In this document: positions 7,509-17,118 of the stretch, piece after piece
Layout: the number at the start of each line of letters is the position of its first letter
Numbering within the stretch: position 1 is the first letter of the stretch
Source: Falcatimonas sp. MSJ-15
GTDB taxonomy: Bacteria; Bacillota; Clostridia; Lachnospirales; Lachnospiraceae
DNA: 64,000 nucleotides
NCBI RefSeq assembly: GCF_018918265.1
Contig: NZ_JAHLQC010000002.1
Location: 1 to 64,000 of the forward strand
Direction of reading: 5' to 3'
Program-made: the position numbers and the translations under genes
The notes under the pieces: model-generated
Seen by the model: only the letters and a program-made list of their open reading frames with translations
Told to the model about the DNA's origin: nothing
The model's database searches: none

Positions 7509-10500
7509 CTACTTTCTTGTATTAGCGTAGAATGCTTCTATCTGCGCCTGCTCACTGCTTAGACCTTTTTCTTCCATCTGAACAATCGCATTCAACATAC
7601 GTTTGTAATCATGTGGCATAATCTTCTTGAATTTTGGAAGATAATCTCCAAAGTTATCAAGAATCTCTTTACCTTTTTCTGAGTTAGTATATGCTACATG
7701 CTGCTGGATTATCTCTTTAAGCTCTAATACATCATATTTAGAAGTCAAAGCTTCTGAAGAAACCATGTCTTTATTAAGTTTTTTATACAGATCTGAATCT
7801 TCATCAAGTACATACGCAATACCGCCGCTCATACCTGCTGCAAAGTTCTTACCAGTCTTACCAAGAACTACAACTCGTCCACCTGTCATATATTCACAGC
7901 CATGGTCACCAACACCTTCTACAACTGCTGTTGCTCCTGAGTTTCTTACGCAGAATCTCTCGCCTGCAACACCATTAATATAGGCTTCACCACTTGTTGC
8001 TCCATATAATGCAACGTTACCGATAATTATATTCTCATCCTGTTTGAACTTAATTCCTCTTGGTGGATATACGATAAGCTTACCACCTGAGAGTCCTTTT
8101 CCAAAATAGTCATTGCTATCACCTACAAGTTCTAGTGTAAGTCCCTTAGGTATGAATGCACCAAAGCTCTGTCCACCTGCACCATTACATTTGATTGTGA
8201 ATGTATCTTGTGCAAGTGTATCACCATATTCTCTTGTTATCTCAGCACCGAATATTGTTCCAAGTGTTCTGTCTGTGTTAGTTACATCTATCTCAAGACT
8301 TCTCTTCTGTCCTGATTCTAATGCAGTCTTTAATTTCTTTAAGATAACTCTCTCATCCATTGTCTTTTCAAGCTGGAAGTCATATACATTCTTCTTATTA
8401 TATTCAAACTTCTGACCTGGTTTTGCAAATGGATTATTAAGTATTCTCTGAAGACTTACTTTATCTGCATTACCTTTATGAATGTCATCTCTCTGTTTTA
8501 AGAGATCTGTACGTCCTACAAGTTCATCAACTGATTTCACACCAAGTTTTGCCATGTATTCTCTTAATTCTTCTGCGATAAACTTCATAAAGTTCATTAC
8601 ATATTCAGGTTTACCTTTAAAACGTTTTCTAAGTTCAGGATTCTGTGTTGCAACACCAACAGGACAAGTATCAAGGTTACATACTCTCATCATTACACAT
8701 CCAAGTGTTACAAGTGGTGCTGTTGCAAAACCAAATTCTTCTGCACCAAGCATAGCTGCTATTGCTACATCTCTACCTGTCATTAACTTACCATCTGTCT
8801 CGATTATTACTTTATTACGAAGGTCATTCATAATAAGTGTCTGATGTGTCTCAGCTACACCAAGTTCCCATGGAAGTCCGGCATTATGAATTGAGTTTCT
8901 AGGTGCTGCACCTGTTCCTCCATCATAACCTGATACAAGAATTACCTGTGCACCTGCTTTTGCAACACCGGCTGCAACTGTTCCTACACCTGCTTCTGAT
9001 ACAAGTTTTACAGATATTCTAGCATTCTTATTAGCATTCTTAAGGTCATATATTAACTGTGCAAGATCTTCGATTGAATATATATCATGATGAGGTGGTG
9101 GTGATATAAGACCTACACCTGGCGTTGAATGTCTTGTCTTAGCTACCCAAGGATATACCTTTGCAGCTGGAAGATTTCCACCTTCACCCGGTTTTGCTCC
9201 CTGTGCCATCTTAATCTGAATCTCTTTTGCACTTACAAGATATTTACTTGTAACACCAAAACGTCCTGATGCAACCTGCTTGATTGCTGAACATTTGTTA
9301 AGTCCATCCGGTCCAATTGTAAGTCTCTCAAGACTCTCTCCACCTTCACCACTGTTTGATTTACCATGTAATCTATTCATTGCAATAGCAAGTGTCTCGT
9401 GTGCTTCCTGTGAGATTGAACCATATGACATAGCACCTGTCTTAAATCTTTTTACAATTGAATCAACGCTTTCAACTTCTTCAATCGGAACACCTTTTTT
9501 AGGATAATTAAAGTCCATAAGACTTCTTATTGTTCCTATGCTCTCATCATCAATTGCTGATGTATATTCTTTAAACTTACTATAATTATCTGTCCATGTT
9601 GCTTCCTGAAGAAGATGTATTGTTTTTGGATTGTACAAATGATCTTCTTTACCACTTCTTGACTTATGGCTTCCTGCTGATTCAAGTGACTGATTGAATT
9701 CAAGTCCAAGTGGATCGAATGCTTTTGCATGTCGTTCATTGATATCTCTTGATATGTCATCAAGGCTGATACCTTCAATTCTGCTTACTGTATTAGTAAA
9801 ATATTTATTAATAACATCTGAATCAATACCAATTGCTTCAAATATCTTAGAACCCTGATATGACTGAATAGTTGAGATACCCATCTTAGATGCAATCTTA
9901 ACTATACCATGAAGTATTGCATCATTATATGCATCTACTGCTGCATAGTAGTCTTTATCAAGCATATTATCATCTATAAGCTGTTTAATTGTCTCCTGTG
10001 CAAGATATGGATTAATAGCACATGCACCATATCCTAATAATGTTGCAAAGTGATGTACTTCTCTTGGTTCACCACTTTCAAGAATCATCGCTACACTTGT
10101 TCTCTTCTTAGTTACAACAAGATGCTGCTGAAGTGCTGATACTGCAAGTAATGATGGTATAGCTACATGATTCTCATCAATTCCTCTATCTGATAAGATA
10201 AGAATGTTAGCTCCATCTCTATATGCTCTATCAGTCTCAACAAACAGATGATCAATAGCTTTTTCAAGTGATGTATTCTTATAATATGTAATAGGAATAA
10301 CTACTACTTTAAGCCCTTCAACTTTCATATTCTTAATCTTAAGAAGATCTGTATTAGTTAAGATAGGATTATTAATCTTAAGTATTCTGCAATTCTCAGC
10401 TGAATCTTCAAGAAGATTGCCATCTTCGCCAAGATATACTGATGTAGATGTTACTACTTCTTCTCTTATCGCATCGATAGGTGGGTTAGTAACCTGTGCG

Positions 10501-12047
10501 AATAACTGTTTAAAGTAGTTAAATAATGGCTGATGCTTATCTGATAATACTGCAAGTGGTGTATCAACACCCATAGCTGCTGTAGCTTCTGCACCATTTT
10601 GTGCCATTGGAAGAATACTTGTCTTATAATCTTCGTATGTATATCCAAAAGCTCTTAATATCTTCGCTCTTTCTTCTCTTGAATATTCAGGTACTTTTTT
10701 ATTAGGAATCTTTAGATCCTTAAGATTAACAAGATTATTATCAAGCCATTCACCATATGGACGTCTCTTAGCATATGTCTCTTTAAGTTCTTCATCGCTT
10801 ATAAGTCTTCCTTCTTCAGTATCTACAAGAAGCATCTTACCAGGTCTTAATCTCTCTTTTTTAATAATCTTAGTCTGGTCAACTTCAAGAACACCAACTT
10901 CTGATGAGAGAACGAGATAATCATCATCTGTTATATAATATCTTGATGGTCTTAATCCGTTACGGTCAAGGATTGCTCCCATCTTGTCACCATCACAGAA
11001 TATAATTGATGCTGGTCCATCCCATGGCTCCATCATTGTTGCATAATACTGATAGAAATCTTTTTTATCCTGACTCATACTTGCATCATTGCTCCATGGT
11101 TCAGGAATTGTAATCATTACTGCAAGTGGTAAAGGCATACCATTCATTACAAGGAATTCAAGTGTATTATCAAGCATAGCTGAGTCTGAGCCTTCCTGAT
11201 TAACAACTGGTACAATCTTATGCATATCGCTCTCTAAATATCTAGAAGAAAGCTTCTCTTCTCTGGCAAGCATTCTATCTGCATTACCTCTTATTGTATT
11301 AATCTCACCATTATGTACAATAAATCTGTTTGGATGAGCTCTCTGCCAGCTTGGGTTAGTATTAGTACTGAATCTTGAATGAACGATTGCTATTGCTGAT
11401 TCATATTCTTCTGCTCGAAGATCATCAAAGAACTGTCTTAACTGACCTACAAGGAACATACCTTTGTATACAATAGTTCTGCTTGAAAGTGATACTACAT
11501 AAGTATCATCATTACTCTGTTCAAATACTCTTCTTGCAACATACAGTTTTCTGTCAAAATCAAGTCCTTTTTCTATATCTTTTGGCTTTTTAACAAAACC
11601 TTGCATAATATGTGGCATACATTCAACTGCTTTATGTCCAAGTACAGTTGCATTAGTTGGAACTTCTCTCCATCCAAGGAATTCAAGACCCTCTTTCTCA
11701 ACTATAATCTCAAACATCTTCTTAGCCTGATTTCTCTTAAGTTCATCCTGCGGAAAGAAAAACATACCAATACCGTATTCTCTTTCTCCTCCGATTGCTA
11801 TGTTAAGCTCCTTACAGACTTTTGTAAAAAACTTATGAGATATCTGAAGCATGATACCAACACCATCACCGGTCTTACCTTCTGCATCCTTACCGGCTCT
11901 GTGCTCTAAGTTTTCAACAATCTTTAATGCATTGCTTACTGTCTGATGTGTCTTAATGCCTTTGATATTAACAACAGCACCAATACCACAGTTATCATGT
12001 TCAAATGACGGACTATACAGGCCCTTAACAGCACTATTTTTTTCCAT
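7509..12047 (-). CDS. gltB: Glutamate synthase, large (alpha) subunit
   Basis: The 1,512-residue enzyme makes glutamate from glutamine and 2-oxoglutarate. A short propeptide precedes the catalytic cysteine of the class II amidotransferase domain (EHDNCGIGAVV, Cys20). The central and FMN-binding synthase domains follow; the latter has the glycine-rich SGEGGE loop and the [3Fe-4S] ligand cluster CVMMRVCNLDTCPVG near residue 1,120. The C-terminal GXGXG beta-helix is complete (GGRVVVLGKTGKNFAAGMSGG). With gltD next door it forms a complete NAD(P)H-dependent GOGAT, the main ammonium assimilation route with glutamine synthetase, which is not in this window. Confidence 0.97.
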   Translation of the reverse strand: MEKNSAVKGLYSPSFEHDNCGIGAVVNIKGIKTHQTVSNALKIVENLEHRAGKDAEGKTGDGVGIMLQISHKFFTKVCKELNIAIGGEREYGIGMFFFPQDELKRNQAKKMFEIIVEKEGLEFLGWREVPTNATVLGHKAVECMPHIMQGFVKKPKDIEKGLDFDRKLYVARRVFEQSNDDTYVVSLSSRTIVYKGMFLVGQLRQFFDDLRAEEYESAIAIVHSRFSTNTNPSWQRAHPNRFIVHNGEINTIRGNADRMLAREEKLSSRYLESDMHKIVPVVNQEGSDSAMLDNTLEFLVMNGMPLPLAVMITIPEPWSNDASMSQDKKDFYQYYATMMEPWDGPASIIFCDGDKMGAILDRNGLRPSRYYITDDDYLVLSSEVGVLEVDQTKIIKKERLRPGKMLLVDTEEGRLISDEELKETYAKRRPYGEWLDNNLVNLKDLKIPNKKVPEYSREERAKILRAFGYTYEDYKTSILPMAQNGAEATAAMGVDTPLAVLSDKHQPLFNYFKQLFAQVTNPPIDAIREEVVTSTSVYLGEDGNLLEDSAENCRILKINNPILTNTDLLKIKNMKVEGLKVVVIPITYYKNTSLEKAIDHLFVETDRAYRDGANILILSDRGIDENHVAIPSLLAVSALQQHLVVTKKRTSVAMILESGEPREVHHFATLLGYGACAINPYLAQETIKQLIDDNMLDKDYYAAVDAYNDAILHGIVKIASKMGISTIQSYQGSKIFEAIGIDSDVINKYFTNTVSRIEGISLDDISRDINERHAKAFDPLGLEFNQSLESAGSHKSRSGKEDHLYNPKTIHLLQEATWTDNYSKFKEYTSAIDDESIGTIRSLMDFNYPKKGVPIEEVESVDSIVKRFKTGAMSYGSISQEAHETLAIAMNRLHGKSNSGEGGESLERLTIGPDGLNKCSAIKQVASGRFGVTSKYLVSAKEIQIKMAQGAKPGEGGNLPAAKVYPWVAKTRHSTPGVGLISPPPHHDIYSIEDLAQLIYDLKNANKNARISVKLVSEAGVGTVAAGVAKAGAQVILVSGYDGGTGAAPRNSIHNAGLPWELGVAETHQTLIMNDLRNKVIIETDGKLMTGRDVAIAAMLGAEEFGFATAPLVTLGCVMMRVCNLDTCPVGVATQNPELRKRFKGKPEYVMNFMKFIAEELREYMAKLGVKSVDELVGRTDLLKQRDDIHKGNADKVSLQRILNNPFAKPGQKFEYNKKNVYDFQLEKTMDERVILKKLKTALESGQKRSLEIDVTNTDRTLGTIFGAEITREYGDTLAQDTFTIKCNGAGGQSFGAFIPKGLTLELVGDSNDYFGKGLSGGKLIVYPPRGIKFKQDENIIIGNVALYGATSGEAYINGVAGERFCVRNSGATAVVEGVGDHGCEYMTGGRVVVLGKTGKNFAAGMSGGIAYVLDEDSDLYKKLNKDMVSSEALTSKYDVLELKEIIQQHVAYTNSEKGKEILDNFGDYLPKFKKIMPHDYKRMLNAIVQMEEKGLSSEQAQIEAFYANTRK

Positions 12048-12134
12048 ACTACATTTTCCTTTCTACTTTCGTACTTTTTATCCAAATCATTCGCTTTACC
12101 ACTTGAAAGGATTAGTCGAACAAATGTTAAAAAC

Positions 12135-12163
12135 AATATACACCACTATTTTCAATTTGTAAA
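12135..12163 (-). promoter_or_regulatory. Probable gltB promoter
   Basis: A -35 TTTACA (12158-12163) and -10 TATATT (12135-12140) are 17 bp apart on the minus strand, giving a leader of about 80 bases. The rest of the 412-base divergent gap with the DUF3810 gene has no coding signal. Confidence 0.5.
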
Positions 12164-12309
12164 TAACGACTTTTTCTTGAATTGTCTAACAATTTGAATA
12201 TTCAGTGTGTAGATATGTAATTGTATATTATTCATCTTAAATTTTCATATTAAAAGTATGGCTTTTGACACAATTTACCCCCTGTTTTCCAAAAAAAAAT
12301 TATTTAGGA

Positions 12310-12338
12310 TTGTATATTAAAGCTATAAAGTGTATAAT
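12310..12338 (+). promoter_or_regulatory. Probable promoter of the DUF3810 gene
   Basis: A -35 TTGTAT (12310-12315) and a perfect -10 TATAAT (12333-12338) are 17 bp apart, with a leader of about 115 bases before the TTG start at 12460. Confidence 0.55.
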
Positions 12339-12459
12339 TTTAATAAAATGTCATATTATTTTCTATTTTGTGCGACATACATATTTTATGACATTCTGAT
12401 GCTTTATATTATTCAGTTTATACACTGTTTAGATTAATTTTTTGAAATGAGGTGCTATT

Positions 12460-13635
12460 TTGTTACGAAACAAGAAATATGTGAAGGTTATTCCGGAGAA
12501 ACCTTTTAGACGTATACTGCTTAATCCATTTTTTGTAATTTTTTTCTCCCTTATGCTTATATGCAGTCTGATGCTTAACATCGCTGCAAGACACAATATT
12601 CTATTTGCCAATTGGTATTCTAATTATATATACCCTAATCTTGTATATGTAATTGGTGGAACAATGTCTGTCTTTCCTTTTTCTGTCGCTGAGATTCTTC
12701 TATATATGCTTATTGCAGTTACTATATTAAGATTTATCTATATGTTAGTACAATTTATACGTTATCTGATTAAGAAGATGCCTTCTGGTTCATGTTATTA
12801 TCTGGCTCTTTTTATCAGATACATTCTCGTCATGAGCGTTATCCTCCTGTTTGGATTCACAACTACATGTGGTATTAATTATCACCGTTTTCCATTCTCA
12901 CATTATTCGGATCTGAATGTTACTACATACGATTCAGATGTATTGTTGGAATTCTGTGAATATCTCATTGACAATGTTAATGAGACTGCCACCAATGTAT
13001 ATAGAGATGATAATGCTGTATTCTCACTTAATAATACAGATTATACTTACGAAGCTAAGACTGCACTTGAACGACTTGGTATGGTATATCCTGTTCTATC
13101 AGGCTTCTATCCGGATGCAAAGCCTGTAATCAGTTCAAAGTTTATGACTTACAGCTTTATAACAGGAATCTATGCACCGTATACTATTGAAGCTAATTAT
13201 AATAATATGATGCCTGATCTTAATATACCTTTTACAATATGTCACGAATTATCTCATCTTCGTGGATTTATGCGAGAAGATGAAGCTAACTTCATAGCTT
13301 ATCTTGCCTGTAGAGAGAGTAGCTGTATTGAATTTCAATACAGTGGATATGCTAATGCCCTGTCTTATGCACTATCAGCTATACTTCCTTATATATCTTC
13401 GGAAGAATATACTAACCTGGTATCTGAGATATCTCCACTTACAAGACTTGATTATTCAGATGATTCAAGTTTTTGGAATGCATATAAGACACCGGTTAAA
13501 GCTGTTGCATCAAGTGTTAATGACAGTTATCTTAAAGCCAACAACCAATATGATGGTGTATTAAGCTATGGACGAATTGTAGATCTTATGCTTGCAGACT
13601 ATGTGCAAAATATAAAAACAACAGAGGGTAGATAA
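12460..13635 (+). CDS. DUF3810 membrane protein with zinc-metalloprotease-like motif
   Basis: The 391-residue protein has three N-terminal hydrophobic segments (about residues 20-40, 60-85 and 105-130) and then an extracytoplasmic domain. That domain contains ICHELSHLRGFMREDEANFIAYLA, an HExxH zinc-binding motif with a downstream glutamate, as in the DUF3810 family. The start is a TTG with GAGGTG five bases upstream. No in-frame ATG occurs until inside the first membrane segment, and the basic N-terminus (LRNKKYVK) fits the TTG. The substrate is unknown. Its stop codon lies inside a hairpin shared with the convergent znuB. Confidence 0.8.
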   Translation: MLRNKKYVKVIPEKPFRRILLNPFFVIFFSLMLICSLMLNIAARHNILFANWYSNYIYPNLVYVIGGTMSVFPFSVAEILLYMLIAVTILRFIYMLVQFIRYLIKKMPSGSCYYLALFIRYILVMSVILLFGFTTTCGINYHRFPFSHYSDLNVTTYDSDVLLEFCEYLIDNVNETATNVYRDDNAVFSLNNTDYTYEAKTALERLGMVYPVLSGFYPDAKPVISSKFMTYSFITGIYAPYTIEANYNNMMPDLNIPFTICHELSHLRGFMREDEANFIAYLACRESSCIEFQYSGYANALSYALSAILPYISSEEYTNLVSEISPLTRLDYSDDSSFWNAYKTPVKAVASSVNDSYLKANNQYDGVLSYGRIVDLMLADYVQNIKTTEGR

Positions 13636-13653
13636 TTAGCTTATCTACCCTCT
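13623..13653. terminator. Shared terminator overlapping two convergent gene ends
   Basis: A perfect 13-bp stem (13623-13635 with 13641-13653) has a five-base loop. The left arm includes the DUF3810 stop codon and the right arm includes the last codons and stop of znuB. The flanking T runs are short. Confidence 0.75.
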
Positions 13654-14457
13654 TATCTTCCCTATAATAACAAATACAATAAATGCTACAAGATTAACTG
13701 CAACTATACTTGCTCCTGCTGGAAAGTTCATAATATATGATACTATTATTCCTATTGTAAAACATATAATCGATATTATCGCCGATGATATAACCACTGA
13801 CTTAAAGCTCTTAAATAGTCTCATGGAAGTAAGTGTAGGGAATATAACAAGACTTGATATCAGCATAGTTCCCATTATTCTCATACCAACTACTATTGTA
13901 ACTGCTGTAAGGATTGATATAAGTGTATTATAAAAATCAGTTTTGATTCCTGTTGCTTTAGAAAAGTTCTGATCAAATGTAATTGAGAATATCTTATTAT
14001 AAAAAAGTACATATATAAGCAATACTATAACAGATAGTACTATACTCATAAATACATCGCTTTTTCCCATAGCAAGTATACTACCAAACATATAACTGTA
14101 TACATCTGCATTCAGACCACTTGTCATTGATGTAACTATTACACCGGCAGCTATTGAACTGCTTGATATAAGTGCAATCGCTGCATCTCCCTGTATCTTA
14201 CTATTAGAACTTATTCTAAGTAAAAAGAACGCTGCTATTATAACTACCGGAATCGCTATCTTAAGTGGTGCAACATTCATTGCTGCTGCAACTGATAATG
14301 CTCCAAATCCTACATGTGACAATCCATCACCTATCATAGAATATCTCTTTAATACAAGGCTTACTCCAAGAAGTGCTGCACAGAGTGATACAAGAGAACC
14401 TACAATTATCGCTCTTACCATGAATGGATATGAAAAAATCTCTATTATTGTTGACAT
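13645..14457 (-). CDS. znuB: Zinc ABC transporter, permease
   Basis: The 270-residue ABC-3 family permease has about eight membrane helices and the family pattern MIGDGLSHVGFGALSVAAAMN (about residues 41-61). It starts one base after znuC ends and is the last gene of the zur-znuA-znuC-znuB operon. Substrate assignment comes from the partner binding protein and the Fur-type regulator. A manganese specificity is less likely. Confidence 0.9.
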   Translation of the reverse strand: MSTIIEIFSYPFMVRAIIVGSLVSLCAALLGVSLVLKRYSMIGDGLSHVGFGALSVAAAMNVAPLKIAIPVVIIAAFFLLRISSNSKIQGDAAIALISSSSIAAGVIVTSMTSGLNADVYSYMFGSILAMGKSDVFMSIVLSVIVLLIYVLFYNKIFSITFDQNFSKATGIKTDFYNTLISILTAVTIVVGMRIMGTMLISSLVIFPTLTSMRLFKSFKSVVISSAIISIICFTIGIIVSYIMNFPAGASIVAVNLVAFIVFVIIGKIRG

Positions 14458-14458
14458 C

Positions 14459-15172
14459 TTATCTCACGTTCCTTTCTCTGCTTACAAACACTTTACCAAT
14501 ATCACTATTTATATAATCTTGTGTTGTTCCAAAGAACTTAACTCCTTTTTCTATATGAAGTATCTTATCTGCCTCATTAACAGCACTCTCTATATCATGT
14601 GATACCATTACTACTGTAATCTTATTCTTCTTATTAATCTCTTTGATAATTTTATACATCTCATCTGTCATAATTGGATCAAGTCCTGTTATAGGCTCAT
14701 CAAGCACTAATATCTTATCTGTGGCACAAAGTGCTCTCGCTAGAAGTACTCTTTGCTGCTGACCTCCTGACAGATCTCTATATGATTTGTTCTTAATAGA
14801 AGTTATCTCAAGTCGTTCCATAACTTCTGCTGCTCTCTTTTTCTCCTTAGATGTATAAAATGGTCTAAGTCCCATTCTGTTAATACACCCCGATATAACG
14901 ACTTCGTATACTGATGCAGGAAAATCTTTCTGGATAACTGTCTGTTGTGGAAGGTATCCTATCTCATTTTTGGATAATCCATTTAGAAATTCTACTTTGC
15001 CACTTCTAATAGGTATAAGTCCCAAGATGCTCTTCATAAGTGTTGATTTGCCTGAACCATTCTCTCCGACAACGCATACATAATCGCCTTCTTCTATCTC
15101 AAAATTAACATTTTCAAATACTACCATATTCTCATAGGCAACTGATAAGTTCTCACATTTTAAAATTGACAT
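14459..15172 (-). CDS. znuC: Zinc ABC transporter, ATPase
   Basis: The 237-residue ATPase has Walker A (GENGSGKST, about residues 37-45), signature LSGGQQQR, Walker B ILVLDEP and the H-loop histidine in VVMVSHD. Its ATG overlaps the znuA stop codon by one base (TAATG), showing tight coupling. It energises import through ZnuB. Confidence 0.92.
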   Translation of the reverse strand: MSILKCENLSVAYENMVVFENVNFEIEEGDYVCVVGENGSGKSTLMKSILGLIPIRSGKVEFLNGLSKNEIGYLPQQTVIQKDFPASVYEVVISGCINRMGLRPFYTSKEKKRAAEVMERLEITSIKNKSYRDLSGGQQQRVLLARALCATDKILVLDEPITGLDPIMTDEMYKIIKEINKKNKITVVMVSHDIESAVNEADKILHIEKGVKFFGTTQDYINSDIGKVFVSRERNVR

Positions 15173-16227
15173 TATCTCAATCCTTCTTCCAAATTAATAA
15201 CATTCTGTTTCATAAGATCAAGGTAAGTTACACCTTTTTCAAAATCATCTTTTGATACATTATGACATGAATGTAATAAGAGTGTTTTTCCATTAACAGT
15301 ATCTGCTATTGTCTCGGCAACCTGCGGATCTACAAGTTCTTCATGGTATATAACTTTAGCTCCTGTGTGTTCCATACTGTCTATAATGGCTGCTACCATA
15401 CCTGCACTTGGTTCTGTCTCTGATGAGCATGAATCATATGCTGATATGCATGTAAGACCATATTCTTCAGCAAAATAATGCATTGCAAATCTTCCACCAA
15501 AATATATATCTGTTCTATTCGCATTCTTAACAACATCTCTAAACTCTGTATCAAGCTCAGTAAGCTGCTCAATATAGTTATTAGCATTCTCTGTATAATA
15601 ATCTGCATTATCAGGATCTACTTCTTTTAACGCCTCTAGTATATTATTAACCATCTGCATCGCTTTTACAGGGCTTGTCCAGATATGAGGATCATATTCA
15701 TGGCTGTGTCCTTCACTGTTATGACTATCTTTTTCATCATTATGCTCACTATCACTATGTTCTTCCTCTGTATGTTCATCTTCTGTATGCTCATCCTCTG
15801 AATGTTCATCCTCGACATGAATATCCTCATGTTCATGTTCGTCTTCTTCTTTTTCAAGCTCTATGCCTTGTGATACATCTAGTACATGTACTGTCTTAGT
15901 ATCTATACTGTCAATTATAGTATCTGCCCATGTCTCCATATATTTACCTGTATAGATAAACAGATCCGACTTATTGATATTAACTATATCAGCTGGTGTA
16001 GGATCATACGAATGGCTCTCCATTCCCGGAGAGAGAAGCATTGTCACTTGAACTTTATCTCCACCTATCTGTTTTGCAAAATCATACTGTGGAAAAAGAG
16101 TTGCTACAATCTGTACTTTTGCAGAATCTCTTTCTTCTGTCTTATTACATCCTGCCATCGCAATTACAAGAGTTGTACACATTAGTATACTTACTATTTT
16201 TTTGATAATTTCTTTTTTCTTAAACAT
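15172..16227 (-). CDS. znuA: Zinc-binding lipoprotein of ABC transporter
   Basis: The 351-residue protein has an N-terminal signal with a lipobox (IAMAGC, Cys27). The cluster A-I metal-binding fold follows, with ligand histidines in GMESHSYDPTPAD, HEYDPHIWTSP and IYFGGRFAMHYF regions. A long His/Glu/Asp-rich loop (about residues 125-180, with DEHxE repeats) marks zinc-specific members of the family and probably collects or senses zinc outside the cell. A spare direct repeat and 146 bases separate it from zur. Confidence 0.93.
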   Translation of the reverse strand: MFKKKEIIKKIVSILMCTTLVIAMAGCNKTEERDSAKVQIVATLFPQYDFAKQIGGDKVQVTMLLSPGMESHSYDPTPADIVNINKSDLFIYTGKYMETWADTIIDSIDTKTVHVLDVSQGIELEKEEDEHEHEDIHVEDEHSEDEHTEDEHTEEEHSDSEHNDEKDSHNSEGHSHEYDPHIWTSPVKAMQMVNNILEALKEVDPDNADYYTENANNYIEQLTELDTEFRDVVKNANRTDIYFGGRFAMHYFAEEYGLTCISAYDSCSSETEPSAGMVAAIIDSMEHTGAKVIYHEELVDPQVAETIADTVNGKTLLLHSCHNVSKDDFEKGVTYLDLMKQNVINLEEGLR

Positions 16228-16294
16228 TTATATCACCATTTATTGCCTTTCTATTATCTACCTGCCTGCCCATTTTATTATCTTTGCATAAGGT

Positions 16295-16389
16295 ATTAAT
16301 CTTACTATTATCTATCTTTGTCTATCGCATTCGTTCCATTCTTCTGCATCTGCTTCAATAATTAATCTTCTTATTATCTATCTTTGTCT
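16295..16389. repeat. Direct repeat straddling the zur stop codon
   Basis: A 29-base sequence occurs at 16295-16323 and again, with two changes, at 16361-16389. The second copy contains the zur stop codon and last codons. A partial third trace (CTATTATCTACCTGC) lies at about 16251-16265. Confidence 0.75.
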
Positions 16390-16805
16390 TCTAGTTCCTT
16401 TTGACAATCTCTACATATTCCATAGAATACAGTCTTGCTATTATCAACTGTAAATCCATGCTCTTCCTTAACATGTGCATATATCTTATCAAGCATCTCA
16501 CAATCCATATGAAATAACTTCATACATCTGCTGCACTTAAAATGATAATGATTCGAGCAGGTATTCTCTTTACTTATATATTGATAGCAACAGCATTTGC
16601 CTTCTTCTATAACATATTTTCTTACATGCCCTTCATTAACCAATACATCAAGGTATCTATATACTGTTGAACGGCTAACAGGCTTCTCCTGATTCTTCAT
16701 ATAATCTGCTATGCCATCTGCTGTAAGATGTTTATCTTTGTTACGCTCTATATATCCAAGTATCAGATCTCTCTGTTTAGTCTTATATTTTCCCTGACCA
16801 TTCAT
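16374..16805 (-). CDS. zur: Fur-family regulator, probable zinc uptake repressor
   Basis: The 143-residue protein has the Fur winged helix (HLTADGIADYMKNQEKPVSRSTVYRYLDVLVNEG, about residues 21-54), the dimerization histidine cluster (HYHFKCSRCMKLFHMDCE, about 91-108) and two CxxC pairs (CSRC and CRDC) that build the structural zinc site. Its place at the head of the zinc transporter operon makes Zur the best reading over Fur or PerR. It is probably autoregulated through one of the dyads upstream. Confidence 0.88.
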   Translation of the reverse strand: MNGQGKYKTKQRDLILGYIERNKDKHLTADGIADYMKNQEKPVSRSTVYRYLDVLVNEGHVRKYVIEEGKCCCYQYISKENTCSNHYHFKCSRCMKLFHMDCEMLDKIYAHVKEEHGFTVDNSKTVFYGICRDCQKELEDKDR

Positions 16806-16847
16806 GCGTCATTCTTCCTTTCATTAAGTCTTATGGCTTTTATCTGT

Positions 16848-16914
16848 TAGTATCCCTTAGTGGGACTACTAGATTTCGTCATAAATTTATACCAGACATA
16901 AAAAAACGGAACAA
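16848..16914 (-). promoter_or_regulatory. Probable zur operon promoter and downstream dyad
   Basis: On the minus strand -35 TTGTTC (16909-16914) and -10 TATAAA (16886-16891) are 17 bp apart. The -35 box lies in the arm of the hairpin just upstream. Between the expected start and zur is an imperfect dyad, TAGTA(t)CCC with GGG(ac)TACTA (16848-16871), a candidate operator. Confidence 0.5.
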
Positions 16915-16964
16915 AAGCCGATAGCGTTTCATTCCGTTTTTTGTAATTTGAAACTGCATCTCAA
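16900..16964 (-). ncRNA. Candidate short RNA (about 65 nt) upstream of zur
   Basis: A near-consensus promoter (16971-16999) is followed after about 22-64 bases by a complete intrinsic terminator: an 11-bp stem (16901-16911 with 16932-16942) ending in seven Ts on the minus strand. The predicted transcript of about 65 bases has no open frame with a ribosome site. It could be a free small RNA, or the terminated form of a zur leader controlled by attenuation. The hairpin also serves as a plus-strand terminator. Confidence 0.45.
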
Positions 16965-16999
16965 TTTCAAATTATAGTTTATTCTATTAATTGTGTCAA
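16945..16999 (-). promoter_or_regulatory. Strong promoter with overlapping operator-like dyad
   Basis: A perfect -35 TTGACA (16994-16999) and perfect -10 TATAAT (16971-16976) are 17 bp apart. A 9-base inverted repeat AATTTGAAA/TTTCAAATT (16945-16953 with 16965-16973) overlaps the -10 and start region, where a repressor would occlude polymerase. The neighbouring Fur-family gene makes Zur an obvious candidate. That is inference. Confidence 0.6.
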
Positions 17000-17118
17000 T
17001 AACCAGATTTTGGTTATTTTGTATTTTTATATTATTTCAAGATATTTATGATACTGTTATTTGTATCTTTTTATATCCCATTAAATACTATGTAAGTATT
17101 CTTTATATCTTTTTGATA
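17000..17118. other. AT-rich 3' flank of the Ig-repeat surface protein gene
   Basis: I see no gene or convincing terminator here. The nearest hairpin with a T run is at 16900-16942, about 180 bases past the stop codon of the surface protein gene. Confidence 0.4.

Noticed and set aside
15660-15860. Repetitive DNA inside znuA as a possible mobile repeat
   Set aside because: It simply encodes the His/Asp/Glu-rich metal loop expected in zinc-binding proteins.
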